Shown here: one piece after another, positions 21,085 through 30,510 of the stretch
How the letters are laid out: each line of letters opens with the position of its first letter
Numbering within the stretch: position 1 is the stretch's first letter
From: an uncultured Eubacteriales bacterium
Lineage (GTDB): Bacteria > Bacillota > Clostridia > Christensenellales > Borkfalkiaceae
Direction: 5' to 3'
Length of the DNA: 30,559 nt
NCBI GenBank assembly: GCA_900547645.1
Contig: URHP01000012.1
Span: 1-30,559, forward strand
Translations under genes and position numbers: made by a program
Notes under the pieces: generated by a model
What the model saw: only the letters and a program-made list of their open reading frames with translations
The model's database searches: none
Told to the model about the DNA's origin: nothing

Positions 21085-21620
21085 CCAAGCTCTATTCCGA
21101 TGCCGATCTCTGGGATGCATACAGGCAGCGCCGCCGCATCCTGGCGGGATTTTTTGCGGTGACGGGCGCGTATGCCGCCGGATTTCTGGCGCTTCTGATC
21201 TATTATATCATGTTGCCTTATGAAGATCCCAATCAGGGCTGGGTTATCGGCGTGACTTGTGCGATCACCGCGCTATATATCATGTTTCTGTTCCCGTATA
21301 TGGGCATCTGCTTCAAGCGAAGCAATGCATATTGCAAGATGCTCCGCTTTATTTCGGTCGGACTGAAGGAATCCTTCGTTGCGCCGTTTGCGGGGATCGA
21401 GGACTGGACGACGCGCGACGGCGTGGACGTCAATGTGGCAACTTTTTCGGTGCGCAACATCAAGCGCGACGAAACCATGATCCGTCAGATCTATGTGGAC
21501 GGCGAAAAGGATTTCCCGCCCTTTGAAGAGGGAAAGTCCGTTCACATCATCTCGCAGGGCAACCTGCTCATTGAATATGAACTTATGAAGGAGAATAAAA
21601 CGGTATGCGAGCAGTCGTAA
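21081..21620 (+). CDS. Hypothetical membrane protein with two transmembrane segments
   Basis: A 179-aa protein not assigned to a family. Residues 21-45 and 54-76 are strongly hydrophobic, separated by a short loop, so both ends should face the same side. The C-terminal 90 residues are soluble and beta-rich (DVNVATFSVRNIKRDETMIRQIYVD, then GKSVHIISQGNLLIEYEL), with a layout like a small PH-like or OB-like domain, though I cannot prove it. It starts on an ATGA overlap with the DegV gene and overlaps the ACT-domain gene by 16 bases, so it is part of this operon. Confidence 0.75.
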   Translation: MTKLYSDADLWDAYRQRRRILAGFFAVTGAYAAGFLALLIYYIMLPYEDPNQGWVIGVTCAITALYIMFLFPYMGICFKRSNAYCKMLRFISVGLKESFVAPFAGIEDWTTRDGVDVNVATFSVRNIKRDETMIRQIYVDGEKDFPPFEEGKSVHIISQGNLLIEYELMKENKTVCEQS

Positions 21621-21874
21621 CGGTAACGGGTTCGGACAGAAGGGGCATTATCGCAAAGGTGAGCGGCTTTCTGTATGAACGCAATGTGAACATCGAGGAT
21701 ATTTCCCAGACCATTCTGGGCGATCAGTTTGCCATGATCATGATGGTGGATACTTCGGAGAGCAAAGTGGAGTTCGCCGAACTGGCGGCGCAGCTTGCAC
21801 AGATGGGCGAAAAGATCGGCATGAGCGTCAGACTTCAGCATGCGGATATTTTCGACGCCATGCACAACGTATAA
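21605..21874 (+). CDS. ACT-domain protein (UPF0237)
   Basis: An 89-aa single ACT domain: AVVTVTGSDRRGIIAKVSGFLYERNVNIEDISQTI, then FAMIMMVDTSES. It is a small ligand-binding regulator, similar to GcvR halves; the ligand is unknown. It is followed by the UPF0210 gene, its conserved neighbour in many Bacillota and archaea, which suggests a joint function. The ATG overlaps the previous gene, with AAGGAG near 21590. A weak hairpin (CCGCAG/CTGCGG, 21877-21891) lies in the 38-base gap after it. Confidence 0.9.
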   Translation: MRAVVTVTGSDRRGIIAKVSGFLYERNVNIEDISQTILGDQFAMIMMVDTSESKVEFAELAAQLAQMGEKIGMSVRLQHADIFDAMHNV

Positions 21875-21912
21875 CCCCGCAGCGTCTGCGGTGAGATTTT
21901 TCGGCAGGATCT

Positions 21913-23268
21913 ATGTTCAGTAAATTTGACGTCATTGAAACAATTGAAATGATTGAAAAGGAGCATCTCGACATCCGTACGGTGACGATGGGGATCTCGC
22001 TCCTTTCCTGTATCCGCGCGACGGCGGAAGAGACGGCGGAAGTGGTCTACGATCTCGTCTGCCGCAAGGCGGAAAAACTTGTCCCGACTGCCAATGCGCT
22101 CTCGGGCGAATACGGTATTCCCATTGTCAACAAGCGCGTTTCCGTCACGCCCGTTTCTCTGATCACGGCGGCGTTTCCGGAAAAGAGCGCGCTTGTCGGT
22201 CGGGCGCTCGACCGTGCGGCAAAACAGCTCGGCATCGATTTCCTCGGCGGCTATTCCGCGCTCGTCCACAAGGGAACGGCAGACTATGAGGAAGTCTTTT
22301 TGCGGACCATTCCCGAAGTGCTTTCGTCCACCGAACGGCTCTGTTCTTCCGTCAACGTCGGTTCGTCCAAATCGGGCATCAATATGGACGCCGTCCGCGC
22401 CATGGGCGAGATCGTCCTGCAGACGGCGCGCCTTACGAAGGAGCAGGACGGGCTCGGCTGCGCGAAACTCGTCGTCTTCTGCAACGCCGTGGAGGACAAT
22501 CCTTTCATGGCGGGCGCGTTCCACGGTGTGGGCGAGGCGGACACGGTGATCAATGTGGGTGTTTCCGGTCCCGGCGTTGTGCAGCATGCGCTGAAATTTA
22601 TTCCGGACGCCGATCTCACGGATGCGGCGGAGCTGATCAAACGCACGGCGTTCAAAATCACGCGTGCGGGGCAGCTCGTTGCAAAAGAGGCGGCAAAGCG
22701 GCTCGGCGCGCGGTTCGGTATTGTCGATCTTTCGCTGGCGCCTACGCCCGCGCGGGGGGATTCCGTTGCGCATATTCTGGAAGAACTCGGTCTGGAAGTC
22801 GTCGGCGGGCACGGCACAACGGCGGCGCTCGCCATGCTCAACGATGCGGTAAAGAAGGGGGGCGTCATGGCATCCTCCCGCGTCGGCGGGCTTTCCGGCG
22901 CCTTTATTCCCGTTTCCGAAGATATCGGTATGATCGAATCGGCGACGGCGGGCAGAATTTCGCTCGATAAGCTGGAAGCAATGACCTGCGTCTGTTCGGT
23001 GGGATTGGATATGATCGCCATTCCGGGCGATACGCCCGCTTCCACCATCTCCGCGATCATTGCGGACGAAGCGGCGATCGGCATGGTCAACAACAAGACG
23101 ACGGCGGTGCGCGTCATTCCTGCGCCCGGGAAGAATGTGGGCGACGAAGTCAGCTTCGGCGGACTTCTGGGCAGGGCGCCCGTCATGCCCGTACATACGG
23201 GAGATGCGAGCAAATTCATCCGCCGCGGCGGACTCATTCCCGCGCCCATTCACAGTTTTAAAAATTGA
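21913..23268 (+). CDS. UPF0210 / DUF711 family (PFL) protein
   Basis: The 451-aa product shows the family's features: an early [20 protein letters not shown], a central [39 protein letters not shown], and a C-terminal [17 protein letters not shown] with [18 protein letters not shown]. These Gly/Ser-rich loops are reminiscent of the pyruvate-formate-lyase fold on which the family was named, but no glycyl-radical motif is evident. The function is unknown. It follows the ACT-domain gene, as in many genomes; regulation of an enzyme by the ACT protein is a plausible reading. RBS-like GGCAGGAT precedes the ATG. Confidence 0.9.
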   Translation: MFSKFDVIETIEMIEKEHLDIRTVTMGISLLSCIRATAEETAEVVYDLVCRKAEKLVPTANALSGEYGIPIVNKRVSVTPVSLITAAFPEKSALVGRALDRAAKQLGIDFLGGYSALVHKGTADYEEVFLRTIPEVLSSTERLCSSVNVGSSKSGINMDAVRAMGEIVLQTARLTKEQDGLGCAKLVVFCNAVEDNPFMAGAFHGVGEADTVINVGVSGPGVVQHALKFIPDADLTDAAELIKRTAFKITRAGQLVAKEAAKRLGARFGIVDLSLAPTPARGDSVAHILEELGLEVVGGHGTTAALAMLNDAVKKGGVMASSRVGGLSGAFIPVSEDIGMIESATAGRISLDKLEAMTCVCSVGLDMIAIPGDTPASTISAIIADEAAIGMVNNKTTAVRVIPAPGKNVGDEVSFGGLLGRAPVMPVHTGDASKFIRRGGLIPAPIHSFKN

Positions 23269-23293
23269 CATCAACGTTTAAGGAGTACGAGTT

Positions 23294-25063
23294 ATGGAAC
23301 GCAAGGAAGTGGAAACCAAATACCGTTGGAAGATGGAGGACGTATTCGAGAGCGACGAAGCGTGGGAGCAGGCGTTTTCTGCACTGGAGACGCTGCCCGA
23401 TTTTGCCGCTTACCGCGGAAAACTTACGTCGGCGGAAAATGTGGCTGCATATTTTGCGCTGACGGAGGACTATGAAAAAAAGCTCATGCGCGTCTATCTG
23501 TATGCGCATTCGCGCAATGACGAGGACGTGCGCGTCACCAAGTACAGCGCATATGTTGCCAAAGTCATGAGCCTGTTTACCAAGTACGGCGCGGCGACGT
23601 CGTTTGCGGAACCGGAGCTGACCGCGCTTCCCGAAGAGACGCTCAAAGCGTTTGCCGCCCATCCGTGCCTGAAGGACTACGATTATTATCTGTCCCGTAT
23701 GATCGCGCGCAAAAAGCACGTTCTCTCCGAAAAGGAAGAGCTCATCCTTGCGCAGACGGCGGAGCCGATGAGCGTTTCCTCCGACGTGTTCGGCATGCTC
23801 GACGACGCAGAACTCAATCTGCCGTATATCATGTATGAAGGCAAGCGCGTCAAGCTTTCGCACGGGCTGTATTCCGTGATCCTGAGCGGAAAGGACAGGG
23901 CAGCGCGTGCCAATGTGTTCAAAAAATATTATTCGGCGTATGAAAAGATCATCAACACGCTTGCCACGACCTATTTCGGCAACGTGAAGAAGGATATTTT
24001 TTATAAAAATGTGCGCGGTTACGGCAGCTGTCTTGAAATGGCGCTCTCGGAAGAGGATGTCACGCGCGACGTGTACGACAACTTGATTGCTGCCGTGGAA
24101 GCGGGCGCGCCCGTCATGCATCGCTATATGGAGGTGCGCAAAAAGACGCTCGGCTACGACAAGATGCACATGTACGATCTGTATATCCCGCTCGTGGAGG
24201 ACGCGGAACTGCGGCTCTCCTACGAAGACGCGTACGAGCTTGTGCTGAAGGGGCTTTCCCCGCTCGGAGAGGATTACGTCGCCCTCTTGAAAAAGGGACG
24301 CGACGAACGCTGGATCGACGTGTGCGAAACGGAGGGTAAGTGCGGCGGCGCCTATTCCATCGGCGTGTACGGGGTACATCCGTTCGTCCTGCTGAACTAT
24401 CAGCAGACGACGCACGACGTATTTACGATCGCGCATGAGATGGGACATTCTCTGCATTCCTGGTTCTCCAACAGTTCGCAGCCGTATGCCAAGGCGGATT
24501 ATAAGATCTTTGTCGCCGAAGTTGCAAGCACGGTCAACGAAGTGCTTTTGCTCAAATATCTGCTCAAGACGTCGGAAGACCGCAAACTCAGAAAGTATCT
24601 GCTCAATTATTTTATGGATATGATCCGCACGACGCTGTTCCGTCAGACGCAGTTTGCGGAGTTCGAGCAGCAGGCGCACGCCATGGCGGAACGCGGCGAA
24701 CCGCTCAACAAGGACAATCTGTCCGCGCTCTACTATTCGCTCAACAAGAAATATTACGGAAAGGCGCTGACGCATGACAGGCAGATCGCCATTGAATGGG
24801 CGCGCATCCCGCATTTCTATCGTTCCTTTTATGTCTACAAATACGCGACGGGAATCACGGCGGCGATCGCCATTGCCGACCGCATCCTCACCGAGGGTGC
24901 GCCCGCGGTGGAGCGTTACTTCAACTTCTTGAAGGGTGGCTGTTCGACCGATCCCGTCACGCTTCTGAAGGGAGCGGGCGCCGATCTCACCCAAAAAGAG
25001 ACGTTCGCCGCGGCGATGAAGGAATTCTCCGACGCGCTCGAAGAATTTGAATCGCTCGCATAA
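23294..25063 (+). CDS. pepF: Oligoendopeptidase F (M3B metallopeptidase)
   Basis: A 589-aa cytoplasmic zinc peptidase that degrades short peptides. The catalytic motif HEMGHSLHS is at residues 381-389 (zinc ligands His381 and His385, catalytic Glu382), and the third ligand lies in FVAEVASTVNE about 25 residues later. Other family marks include an N-terminal YRWKMEDVFESDEAWE and a C-terminal YVYKYATGITAAIAIADRI. Length is normal for PepF (about 600 aa). AAGGAG lies 8 bases before the ATG. It is followed 21 bases later by dnaB, a spacing consistent with co-transcription. Confidence 0.95.
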   Translation: MERKEVETKYRWKMEDVFESDEAWEQAFSALETLPDFAAYRGKLTSAENVAAYFALTEDYEKKLMRVYLYAHSRNDEDVRVTKYSAYVAKVMSLFTKYGAATSFAEPELTALPEETLKAFAAHPCLKDYDYYLSRMIARKKHVLSEKEELILAQTAEPMSVSSDVFGMLDDAELNLPYIMYEGKRVKLSHGLYSVILSGKDRAARANVFKKYYSAYEKIINTLATTYFGNVKKDIFYKNVRGYGSCLEMALSEEDVTRDVYDNLIAAVEAGAPVMHRYMEVRKKTLGYDKMHMYDLYIPLVEDAELRLSYEDAYELVLKGLSPLGEDYVALLKKGRDERWIDVCETEGKCGGAYSIGVYGVHPFVLLNYQQTTHDVFTIAHEMGHSLHSWFSNSSQPYAKADYKIFVAEVASTVNEVLLLKYLLKTSEDRKLRKYLLNYFMDMIRTTLFRQTQFAEFEQQAHAMAERGEPLNKDNLSALYYSLNKKYYGKALTHDRQIAIEWARIPHFYRSFYVYKYATGITAAIAIADRILTEGAPAVERYFNFLKGGCSTDPVTLLKGAGADLTQKETFAAAMKEFSDALEEFESLA

Positions 25064-25084
25064 CAAAATATAAGGAAGAACGAC

Positions 25085-26542
25085 ATGGCAAACAATCAGA
25101 TGCCGCACAACCTCGAAGCGGAGGCGGCGCTCCTCGGCTGTATCATCATTGACGGCGATATTCAGTCCGAGCTGCTGGAGACGCTCAAAGAGGACGATTT
25201 TTATCAGGAATCCGACCGTCTCGTATTCGAAGCGATGAAGAAGGTATACGGCGCGCGCAAGCCCGTGGACGTCGTCACGCTCACCGATATGCTCGAGCGG
25301 GAGGGAACGCTGGAACGCGCGGGCGGGCTGCAGCGCATTACCGAGCTTGCGGAAGTCACGCCTTCGGCGGCAAATTACAAACAGTATTTTGAGATCGTCC
25401 GTCGCGACGCCATCCGCCGCAGTCTCATCCGTGCCGCCAAAGGGATCATCGAAGTGAGTACGGAAGGGACGGAGGCGCGCGACGCCATCGCCTATGCCGA
25501 AAAGCAGGTATACGATATTTCCAAGCAGGAGGACAACAGCCAGCTTGCAGGACTTGCGGACGGCGAGGTCATCCGGCAGGTGCTCGGGAAGTTTGAAGAT
25601 ATTCAGTCCGATCCGAACGCGTTCCGCGGGCTGGAGACGGGATTCAAACATCTCGACCGCATCACAAACGGTCTGCAGAAATCCGACCTGATCGTCATTG
25701 CGGCGCGTCCCGGCATGGGAAAGACGTCGCTTGCCATGAACATCGTTGAAAATGTCTGCCTCAACAAGGGAAAGACCGCGGCGGTGTTCTCCCTCGAAAT
25801 GCCGCGCAGCCAGATCGTGCAACGACTGCTTTGCGCGCACGCGGACGTCAGTATGGAAAAGGCGCTCTCGGGCAAGCTCGCGCAGAAGGAGTGGAAAAAC
25901 CTCATGATCGCGAGCGACAAGCTGCAGCGCAGCAAGCTCTATATCGACGATTCCTCGCGCGTGACGCCCGCAGAAATATTGTCCAAGTGCCGCCGCCTTT
26001 CGGCGTCCGTCGGTTCGCTCGATCTGGTCATGATCGACTATATTCAGCTCATGGGCGGTGCGCCCGGAAGCAGCAAGGGGGGCGGTTCGTTTGAAAACCG
26101 TCAGCAGGAGATCGCCTCCATCACGCGCGATCTCAAGATCATGGCGAAAGAGCTGGACGTGCCCGTCATTGCGCTTTCTCAGCTCCGACGCATCCAGACC
26201 AAGGAGCCGCAACTCTCCGATTTGAGAGAGTCGGGCGCGATCGAGCAGGACGCGGATATCGTCATGTTCATCAACCGTCCCGACGTTACGGCGACGGCGG
26301 AAGAACTTGCCAAAAAGACCATTGTCAAAGGCGCTGCGGAGCTCATTCTTGCAAAGCACAGAAACGGTTCCTTGGGCAGGATCCAGCTGCGTTTCATCGG
26401 CGAAAGCACCAAATTCGTGGACGTGGACGAGCAAAATCTTCCGGACGAAGAGCCGACGCACGATACGCTGCCGCCCGAAAGGTATGAGGACAGCGCGGAG
26501 AACGTCTTCCCGGGCTACGACGATACGGGGATCCCGGAATGA
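25085..26542 (+). CDS. dnaB: Replicative DNA helicase DnaB (DnaC in Bacillus)
   Basis: The 485-aa hexameric replication-fork helicase. The N-terminal domain begins MPHNLEAEAALLGCIIIDG, as in most DnaB proteins. The RecA-like ATPase domain has RPGMGKTS (Walker A near residue 210), SLEMPRSQIVQRLLC, the Walker B region LVMIDYIQLM, LSQLRR, and ESGAIEQDADIVMFINR. No intein interrupts these motifs. AAGGAAG precedes the ATG. The stop overlaps the start of the Sua5 gene (ATGA at 26539-26542). The dnaD-like gene at 12057-13772 may encode part of its loading machinery. Confidence 0.96.
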   Translation: MANNQMPHNLEAEAALLGCIIIDGDIQSELLETLKEDDFYQESDRLVFEAMKKVYGARKPVDVVTLTDMLEREGTLERAGGLQRITELAEVTPSAANYKQYFEIVRRDAIRRSLIRAAKGIIEVSTEGTEARDAIAYAEKQVYDISKQEDNSQLAGLADGEVIRQVLGKFEDIQSDPNAFRGLETGFKHLDRITNGLQKSDLIVIAARPGMGKTSLAMNIVENVCLNKGKTAAVFSLEMPRSQIVQRLLCAHADVSMEKALSGKLAQKEWKNLMIASDKLQRSKLYIDDSSRVTPAEILSKCRRLSASVGSLDLVMIDYIQLMGGAPGSSKGGGSFENRQQEIASITRDLKIMAKELDVPVIALSQLRRIQTKEPQLSDLRESGAIEQDADIVMFINRPDVTATAEELAKKTIVKGAAELILAKHRNGSLGRIQLRFIGESTKFVDVDEQNLPDEEPTHDTLPPERYEDSAENVFPGYDDTGIPE

Positions 26543-27555
26543 CCACGCACATTCTGCCCGTCACGGAACAATCTCTTGCCTGGGCGAAGGAACTGATCGA
26601 TGCGGGGGAGGTCGTCGCCTTCCATACCGAGACGGTGTACGGGCTCGGCGCGGACGCTGCGAACGATGCTGCGGTAAAAAAAGTCTTTGCGCTCAAGGGA
26701 CGCCCTGCGGACAATCCGCTCATTGCGCACGTACATACGTCGTATGATATTGCGCGGCTTGTCGAGACACCCGCATGGACGGCGCGTCTGCGCGAACGTT
26801 TTCTGCCCGGTCCGCTGACGATGGTGTATCCGTCGAAAGGGAACGTGAGTCCGTTCGTTTCATGCGGTCTGCCCACGCTCTCCCTGCGCGTACCGTCTTC
26901 TCCGACGGCGCAGGCGTTTTTGCGTGCCGTCGACCGTCCGATCGCTGCACCCAGCGCGAACCGTTCCAAACATGTTTCTCCCGTGACGGCGCAGCATGTT
27001 TACGATGATTTTGCGGGGGAGATTCCTCTGATCCTCGACGGCGGAGTCTGCACGGGCGGCATTGAAAGTACGGTCCTTGACTGTACGGGGAGCGTCCCGC
27101 TGATTCTGCGGGCAGGGTTGGTCACGCGGGAGATGATCGCCGCGGAGGTCGGTGCGTGCGAATATTACCGCATGCGCGAGGGAGAAAAGCCGAAGAGTCC
27201 CGGCATGGCATATAAACACTATGCACCCGCCTGCCGGACGGCGTTCTTTCCCTCGGATGACGTGGAAGGCGCGCTCCGCTGTTACCGTGCGGAAGCAGGC
27301 AGAGGGGGCAGTCCCGTGCTCTTGTGCGAGCATGACGTCGCTCTGGCATACGCCGACTGCAGGCTGCTCGATCTCGGCGCGACGCCGGAGGAGATGGCTT
27401 CCAACCTTTACGCCCATCTGCGCAGCGGGGAGAAGTCTGCGACGCTGCTCATCGGCGTGGAGCCGAAGGCGCGCGGCGGCGTCATGGACGGCGTTCGCAA
27501 CCGGCTTCTGCGCGCGTTCGGACAGGACGCAAGGGAGAACCGTCATGAAGCATAA
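26539..27555 (+). CDS. tsaC: L-threonylcarbamoyladenylate synthase, Sua5 type
   Basis: This enzyme makes threonylcarbamoyl-AMP from threonine, bicarbonate and ATP for the t6A modification of tRNAs decoding ANN codons. The 338-aa product has the YrdC/TsaC domain (FHTETVYGLGADA, then FALKGRPADNPLIAHV and RFLPGPLTMV, and APSANRSKHVSPVTAQHV) and the typical Sua5 linker SPGMAYKHYAP near residue 218, followed by the extra C-terminal Sua5 domain. It overlaps dnaB by 4 bases and the phosphatase gene by 11. This order with a YwlE-type phosphatase and RpiB is common in Bacillota. Confidence 0.94.
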   Translation: MTTHILPVTEQSLAWAKELIDAGEVVAFHTETVYGLGADAANDAAVKKVFALKGRPADNPLIAHVHTSYDIARLVETPAWTARLRERFLPGPLTMVYPSKGNVSPFVSCGLPTLSLRVPSSPTAQAFLRAVDRPIAAPSANRSKHVSPVTAQHVYDDFAGEIPLILDGGVCTGGIESTVLDCTGSVPLILRAGLVTREMIAAEVGACEYYRMREGEKPKSPGMAYKHYAPACRTAFFPSDDVEGALRCYRAEAGRGGSPVLLCEHDVALAYADCRLLDLGATPEEMASNLYAHLRSGEKSATLLIGVEPKARGGVMDGVRNRLLRAFGQDARENRHEA

Positions 27556-27994
27556 GAAGATTTTGTTTGTCTGTACGGGCAACACCTGCCGTTCGCCCAT
27601 GGCGGAAGCGGCGCTCCGTGCGGAGCTGAAACGCCGTAAGATCCGTTGGTATACGGTATCTTCGGCGGGGCTGCGGGCGCAGGAGGGCGCGCCGATGTCG
27701 GAGAATGCCCGTGCGGCGCTCTCCCGAGCAGGGATTCCGTATCCGGAAGCATTTCGCGCGCGCAAACTGACGGAAAAAATGATCGGGGAAGCGTATGCCG
27801 TCGTCTGCATGACGCGGGAGCAGGCGGAACGGATCCGCAGCGCGAACGTAACGAGCATGGCGGTGTTTGCGGGAAGGGATATTCCCGATCCGTACGGTCA
27901 GACGGAGCAGATCTATTGCGATACGCTGCGGACCATCTGCGACTGTCTGCCGCAGATGATCGCGATACTCAATATCGGAAATGAAAATCAATAG
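27545..27994 (+). CDS. ywlE: Low-molecular-weight phosphatase, YwlE-type (protein arginine phosphatase)
   Basis: A 149-aa phosphatase. The P-loop is FVCTGNTCRSPMAE, with nucleophile Cys10 and Arg16, and the general acid lies in DIPDPYGQ. The threonine in the P-loop (TGNT, Thr14) is the position that gives Bacillus YwlE its preference for phosphoarginine over phosphotyrosine, so it probably removes arginine phosphate added by McsB-type kinases in the protein quality-control pathway. No mcsB is in the window. GGGAG lies just upstream of the ATG at 27545, and the start overlaps the end of the Sua5 gene. Confidence 0.88.
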   Translation: MKHKKILFVCTGNTCRSPMAEAALRAELKRRKIRWYTVSSAGLRAQEGAPMSENARAALSRAGIPYPEAFRARKLTEKMIGEAYAVVCMTREQAERIRSANVTSMAVFAGRDIPDPYGQTEQIYCDTLRTICDCLPQMIAILNIGNENQ

Positions 27995-28006
27995 GGGGAT
28001 ATAACG

Positions 28007-28459
28007 ATGAAAATTGCACTTGCATGCGATCACGGCGGACTTGCGTTGAAAAATGCGGTCGCGGACTGGCTTGGGAAAAACGAGTATGAAGTTGTGGATT
28101 TCGGCACGGATTCTGCCGCTTCCTGCGATTATCCGGATTTTGCGCTCAAAGCGGCGGAAGCGGTTGCAGCGGGGGAATGCGCATACGGCGTACTTGTCTG
28201 TACGACGGGGATCGGTATTTCCATTGCAGCGAACAAGGTGCGCGGCGTCCGCTGTGCGCTCTGCTCCGAGCCGCTCTCTGCAAAGATGACGCGCCTTCAC
28301 AACGATGCAAATATGCTTGCGCTCGGCGGCGGGATGATCGGCGTCAATCTTGGATTGGAGATCGTGAAAACCTTTCTGGAAACGCCGTTTTCCGCAGAGG
28401 AAAAGCATATCCGTCGTATCGGAAAAATTGCGGCGATCGAGGAAAAGTACTGCAAATGA
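28007..28459 (+). CDS. rpiB: Ribose-5-phosphate isomerase B
   Basis: The 150-aa product interconverts ribose 5-phosphate and ribulose 5-phosphate in the pentose phosphate pathway. RpiB motifs are intact: ACDHGGLALKN at the start, LVCTTGIGISIAANKVRGVRCAL with catalytic Cys65, and RLHNDANMLALGG. Length agrees with the family (about 145-150 aa). GGGGG lies 8 bases before the ATG, 12 bases after the phosphatase stop. Some RpiB-like proteins act on allose or other sugar phosphates, which cannot be excluded, but the neighbourhood suggests the housekeeping enzyme. Confidence 0.93.
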   Translation: MKIALACDHGGLALKNAVADWLGKNEYEVVDFGTDSAASCDYPDFALKAAEAVAAGECAYGVLVCTTGIGISIAANKVRGVRCALCSEPLSAKMTRLHNDANMLALGGGMIGVNLGLEIVKTFLETPFSAEEKHIRRIGKIAAIEEKYCK

Positions 28460-28477
28460 TTGCGGGAGGGAACGCCT

Positions 28478-30007
28478 ATGACCAAAGCGCTGCGCGATAA
28501 GATCGTCGAATCGCTCACATCCGTACTGCCCATCGCGCTCATCGTGCTTGTAATAAGCGTTGCATTTGTGCCGATGGATACGGGTACGTTCGTACTCTTT
28601 CTGGTCGGCGTTCTTCTCCTGATCGTCGGGCTTGGCTGCTTTATGATGGGCGCGGATATGTCGATGCTCGTCATCGGCGAAAAGATCGGTGCCACCATGA
28701 CGCATTCCCGCAAGATCTGGCTGATCGCGCTGCTCTCCTTTGTGATCGGCATTATTGTCACGATCGCGGAGCCCGATCTGCAGATCCTGGCAGAACAGGT
28801 ACCCGCCGTTGCAGAGCAGACGCCGCTCGGCAACTATCTGCTCATTCTCACAGTTGCAGTTGGCGTCGGGATCTTTCTCATGATCGGCATGCTGCGCATT
28901 GTGTTTCATATTCCGTTGCACTATCTGCTGATCGTCTTCTATGCCGTCGCATTTGTGCTCAGCATTTTTGTTTCGCCCGATTTTTGGGCCGTCTCCTTTG
29001 ATTCCGGCGGGGTGACGACGGGACCGATGACCGTTCCGTTCATCATGTCGCTCGGCGTTGGCGTCGCGTCCATCCGCAGCGGAAAGGGGAGTAAAAACGA
29101 TTCTTTCGGTCTCGTCGCTCTTTCCAGCGTCGGACCGATCATTGCCGTATTGACGCTCGGGATCATCTTCAATATCCATGACGTGAAATATACGGTGGAA
29201 GGTTTGACGCAGGTGACGGATACGCGCGGGGTATTTTTCGAATATCTGTACGGATTCGGAAATTATGCTGCGGAAGTCGCCATTGCGCTTTCGCCGATCA
29301 TCGCTTTCTTTATTCTCTTTCAGATCGCGTCGCGTGCTTTCCGTAAACGCCAGATCGTGCGGATCGTCGTCGGATTCGTGTATACGTTTGTGGGGCTTGC
29401 GCTCTTCCTGACGGGTGCAAACGTCGGCTTTATGCCCGTCGGTCGTGCGGTCGGGCAGGGACTTGCACAGCTTTGGGGCGGTTGGCTGCTCATCCCCGTG
29501 GGAATGATCATCGGATATTTCGTGGTTGCGGCGGAACCCGCCGTCCACGTCCTCAATAAGCAGGTGGAGCGCATGAGCGCGGGGGCGATCACGTCTTCCG
29601 CCATGATGAAAGGGCTCTGCATCGGCGTCTGCGTTTCGCTCGGATTGGCGATGGCGCGTATTCTGACGGGGATCAATATTATGTGGATCCTGATCCCCGG
29701 CTATGTGATCGCGCTTGCATTGACCTTTTTCACACCGCCGCTCTTTACAGGGATCGCGTTCGATTCCGGCGGCGTCGCCAGCGGCGCAATGGTCTCTTCC
29801 TTCGTGTTGCCCATGGCGATCGGCGCGTGCAGTATTCTTGATCCGGGCGGGATCATGACGCAGGCGTTCGGCTGCGTCGCGTTCGTTGCGTTGACGCCCC
29901 TTATATCCATTCAGATTTTGGGGATCGTCTATAAACACAAGACAAGTAAGATCAAGCGGAATTTCCTGACCGTGGAAGACAGAGTGCTGGAATACGAGGT
30001 GAACTGA
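28478..30007 (+). CDS. DUF1538 polytopic membrane protein
   Basis: A 509-aa membrane protein built of two repeats. Each half contains the signature FDSGG(V)-(T/A)-(T/S)-G: VSFDSGGVTTGPMTVPFIM near residue 170 and IAFDSGGVASGAMVSSFVL near 430. About twelve hydrophobic segments are visible. The inverted or tandem repeat and conserved Asp-Ser-Gly-Gly suggest a transporter or channel, but the substrate is unknown. I start it at the ATG of 28478, 7 bases after GGGAGGG (28464-28470); the TTG at 28460 overlaps that site. The next gene encodes a P-II-like protein, a pairing I recall for this family, which suggests control of transport by a nucleotide-binding regulator. Confidence 0.88.
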   Translation: MTKALRDKIVESLTSVLPIALIVLVISVAFVPMDTGTFVLFLVGVLLLIVGLGCFMMGADMSMLVIGEKIGATMTHSRKIWLIALLSFVIGIIVTIAEPDLQILAEQVPAVAEQTPLGNYLLILTVAVGVGIFLMIGMLRIVFHIPLHYLLIVFYAVAFVLSIFVSPDFWAVSFDSGGVTTGPMTVPFIMSLGVGVASIRSGKGSKNDSFGLVALSSVGPIIAVLTLGIIFNIHDVKYTVEGLTQVTDTRGVFFEYLYGFGNYAAEVAIALSPIIAFFILFQIASRAFRKRQIVRIVVGFVYTFVGLALFLTGANVGFMPVGRAVGQGLAQLWGGWLLIPVGMIIGYFVVAAEPAVHVLNKQVERMSAGAITSSAMMKGLCIGVCVSLGLAMARILTGINIMWILIPGYVIALALTFFTPPLFTGIAFDSGGVASGAMVSSFVLPMAIGACSILDPGGIMTQAFGCVAFVALTPLISIQILGIVYKHKTSKIKRNFLTVEDRVLEYEVN

Positions 30008-30008
30008 C

Positions 30009-30510
30009 ATGGCGGAACCGATGGAGGCAAGGCAGCCGAGAAAGGAAAATGTACGGGAAGTTCTGCGCGCCGCGGGAAGCACGCTCGGCAGTAAGTTGGG
30101 CGTCCGTGCGGCGCAGAAGCATCCGAACCGTGTCAAGCTGCTGATCAGCATCGTCAACAACAAGGATGAAGTGCGTCTCAAAGAGGTGATCGATGAATGT
30201 TCCGTTTCCCTCGCGCTTGCCTTTTCCGGAACGGGAACTGCGCATTCGCAGGTGCTTGACTATCTCGGGATCGGTGAAACAGAGAAAATCATTGCGCTGT
30301 CACTCATTCCGGAAAGCGACGAAGAGACGATCATGCGGGAGATCCGTACGAAAATTTCGCTCTATCTGGTGGGGCGCGGGATCTCGTTCACTGTTCCGCT
30401 GACGGGGATCTCCGAGATCGTGGCAAACGGACTGACGGGGGCGGCATCCAATAAAACGGTGGACGGGGGTAAGATCATGACGAACGAAACAAGGCAGTAC
30501 GATCTGATTG
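30009..30510 (+). CDS. P-II-family regulator-like protein, 3' truncated by the contig end
   Basis: The first 167 residues are present. After a basic, probably flexible N-terminus, residues 42-140 resemble a P-II (GlnB-like) fold: RVKLLISIVNNKDEVRLKEVIDECSVSL, then DYLGIGETEKIIALSLIPES and ISFTVPLTGISEIVANGL. Longer homologues have a second P-II-like half, and here that half would begin near residue 165 where the sequence is lost. The ATG at 30009 lies 1 base after the DUF1538 stop. The reading frame continues into adapter sequence (30511-30559), which must not be counted as protein. It probably regulates the neighbouring membrane protein. Confidence 0.75.

Noticed and set aside
21877..21891. 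CCGCAG/CTGCGG hairpin as a terminator between the ACT and UPF0210 genes
   Set aside because: Only 6 bp, with the T-run five bases away, and the genes are a conserved pair; at most a weak attenuator.
23258..26461. A 1067-aa open frame on the minus strand opposite pepF and dnaB
   Set aside because: Both plus-strand genes are intact, well-known families. The antisense frame is a by-product of GC-rich codon usage, with Arg/His-rich translation and no motifs.
27482..30181. An 899-aa minus-strand open frame opposite ywlE, rpiB and DUF1538
   Set aside because: It shadows conserved genes and translates to His/Arg/Asp-rich sequence without domains.
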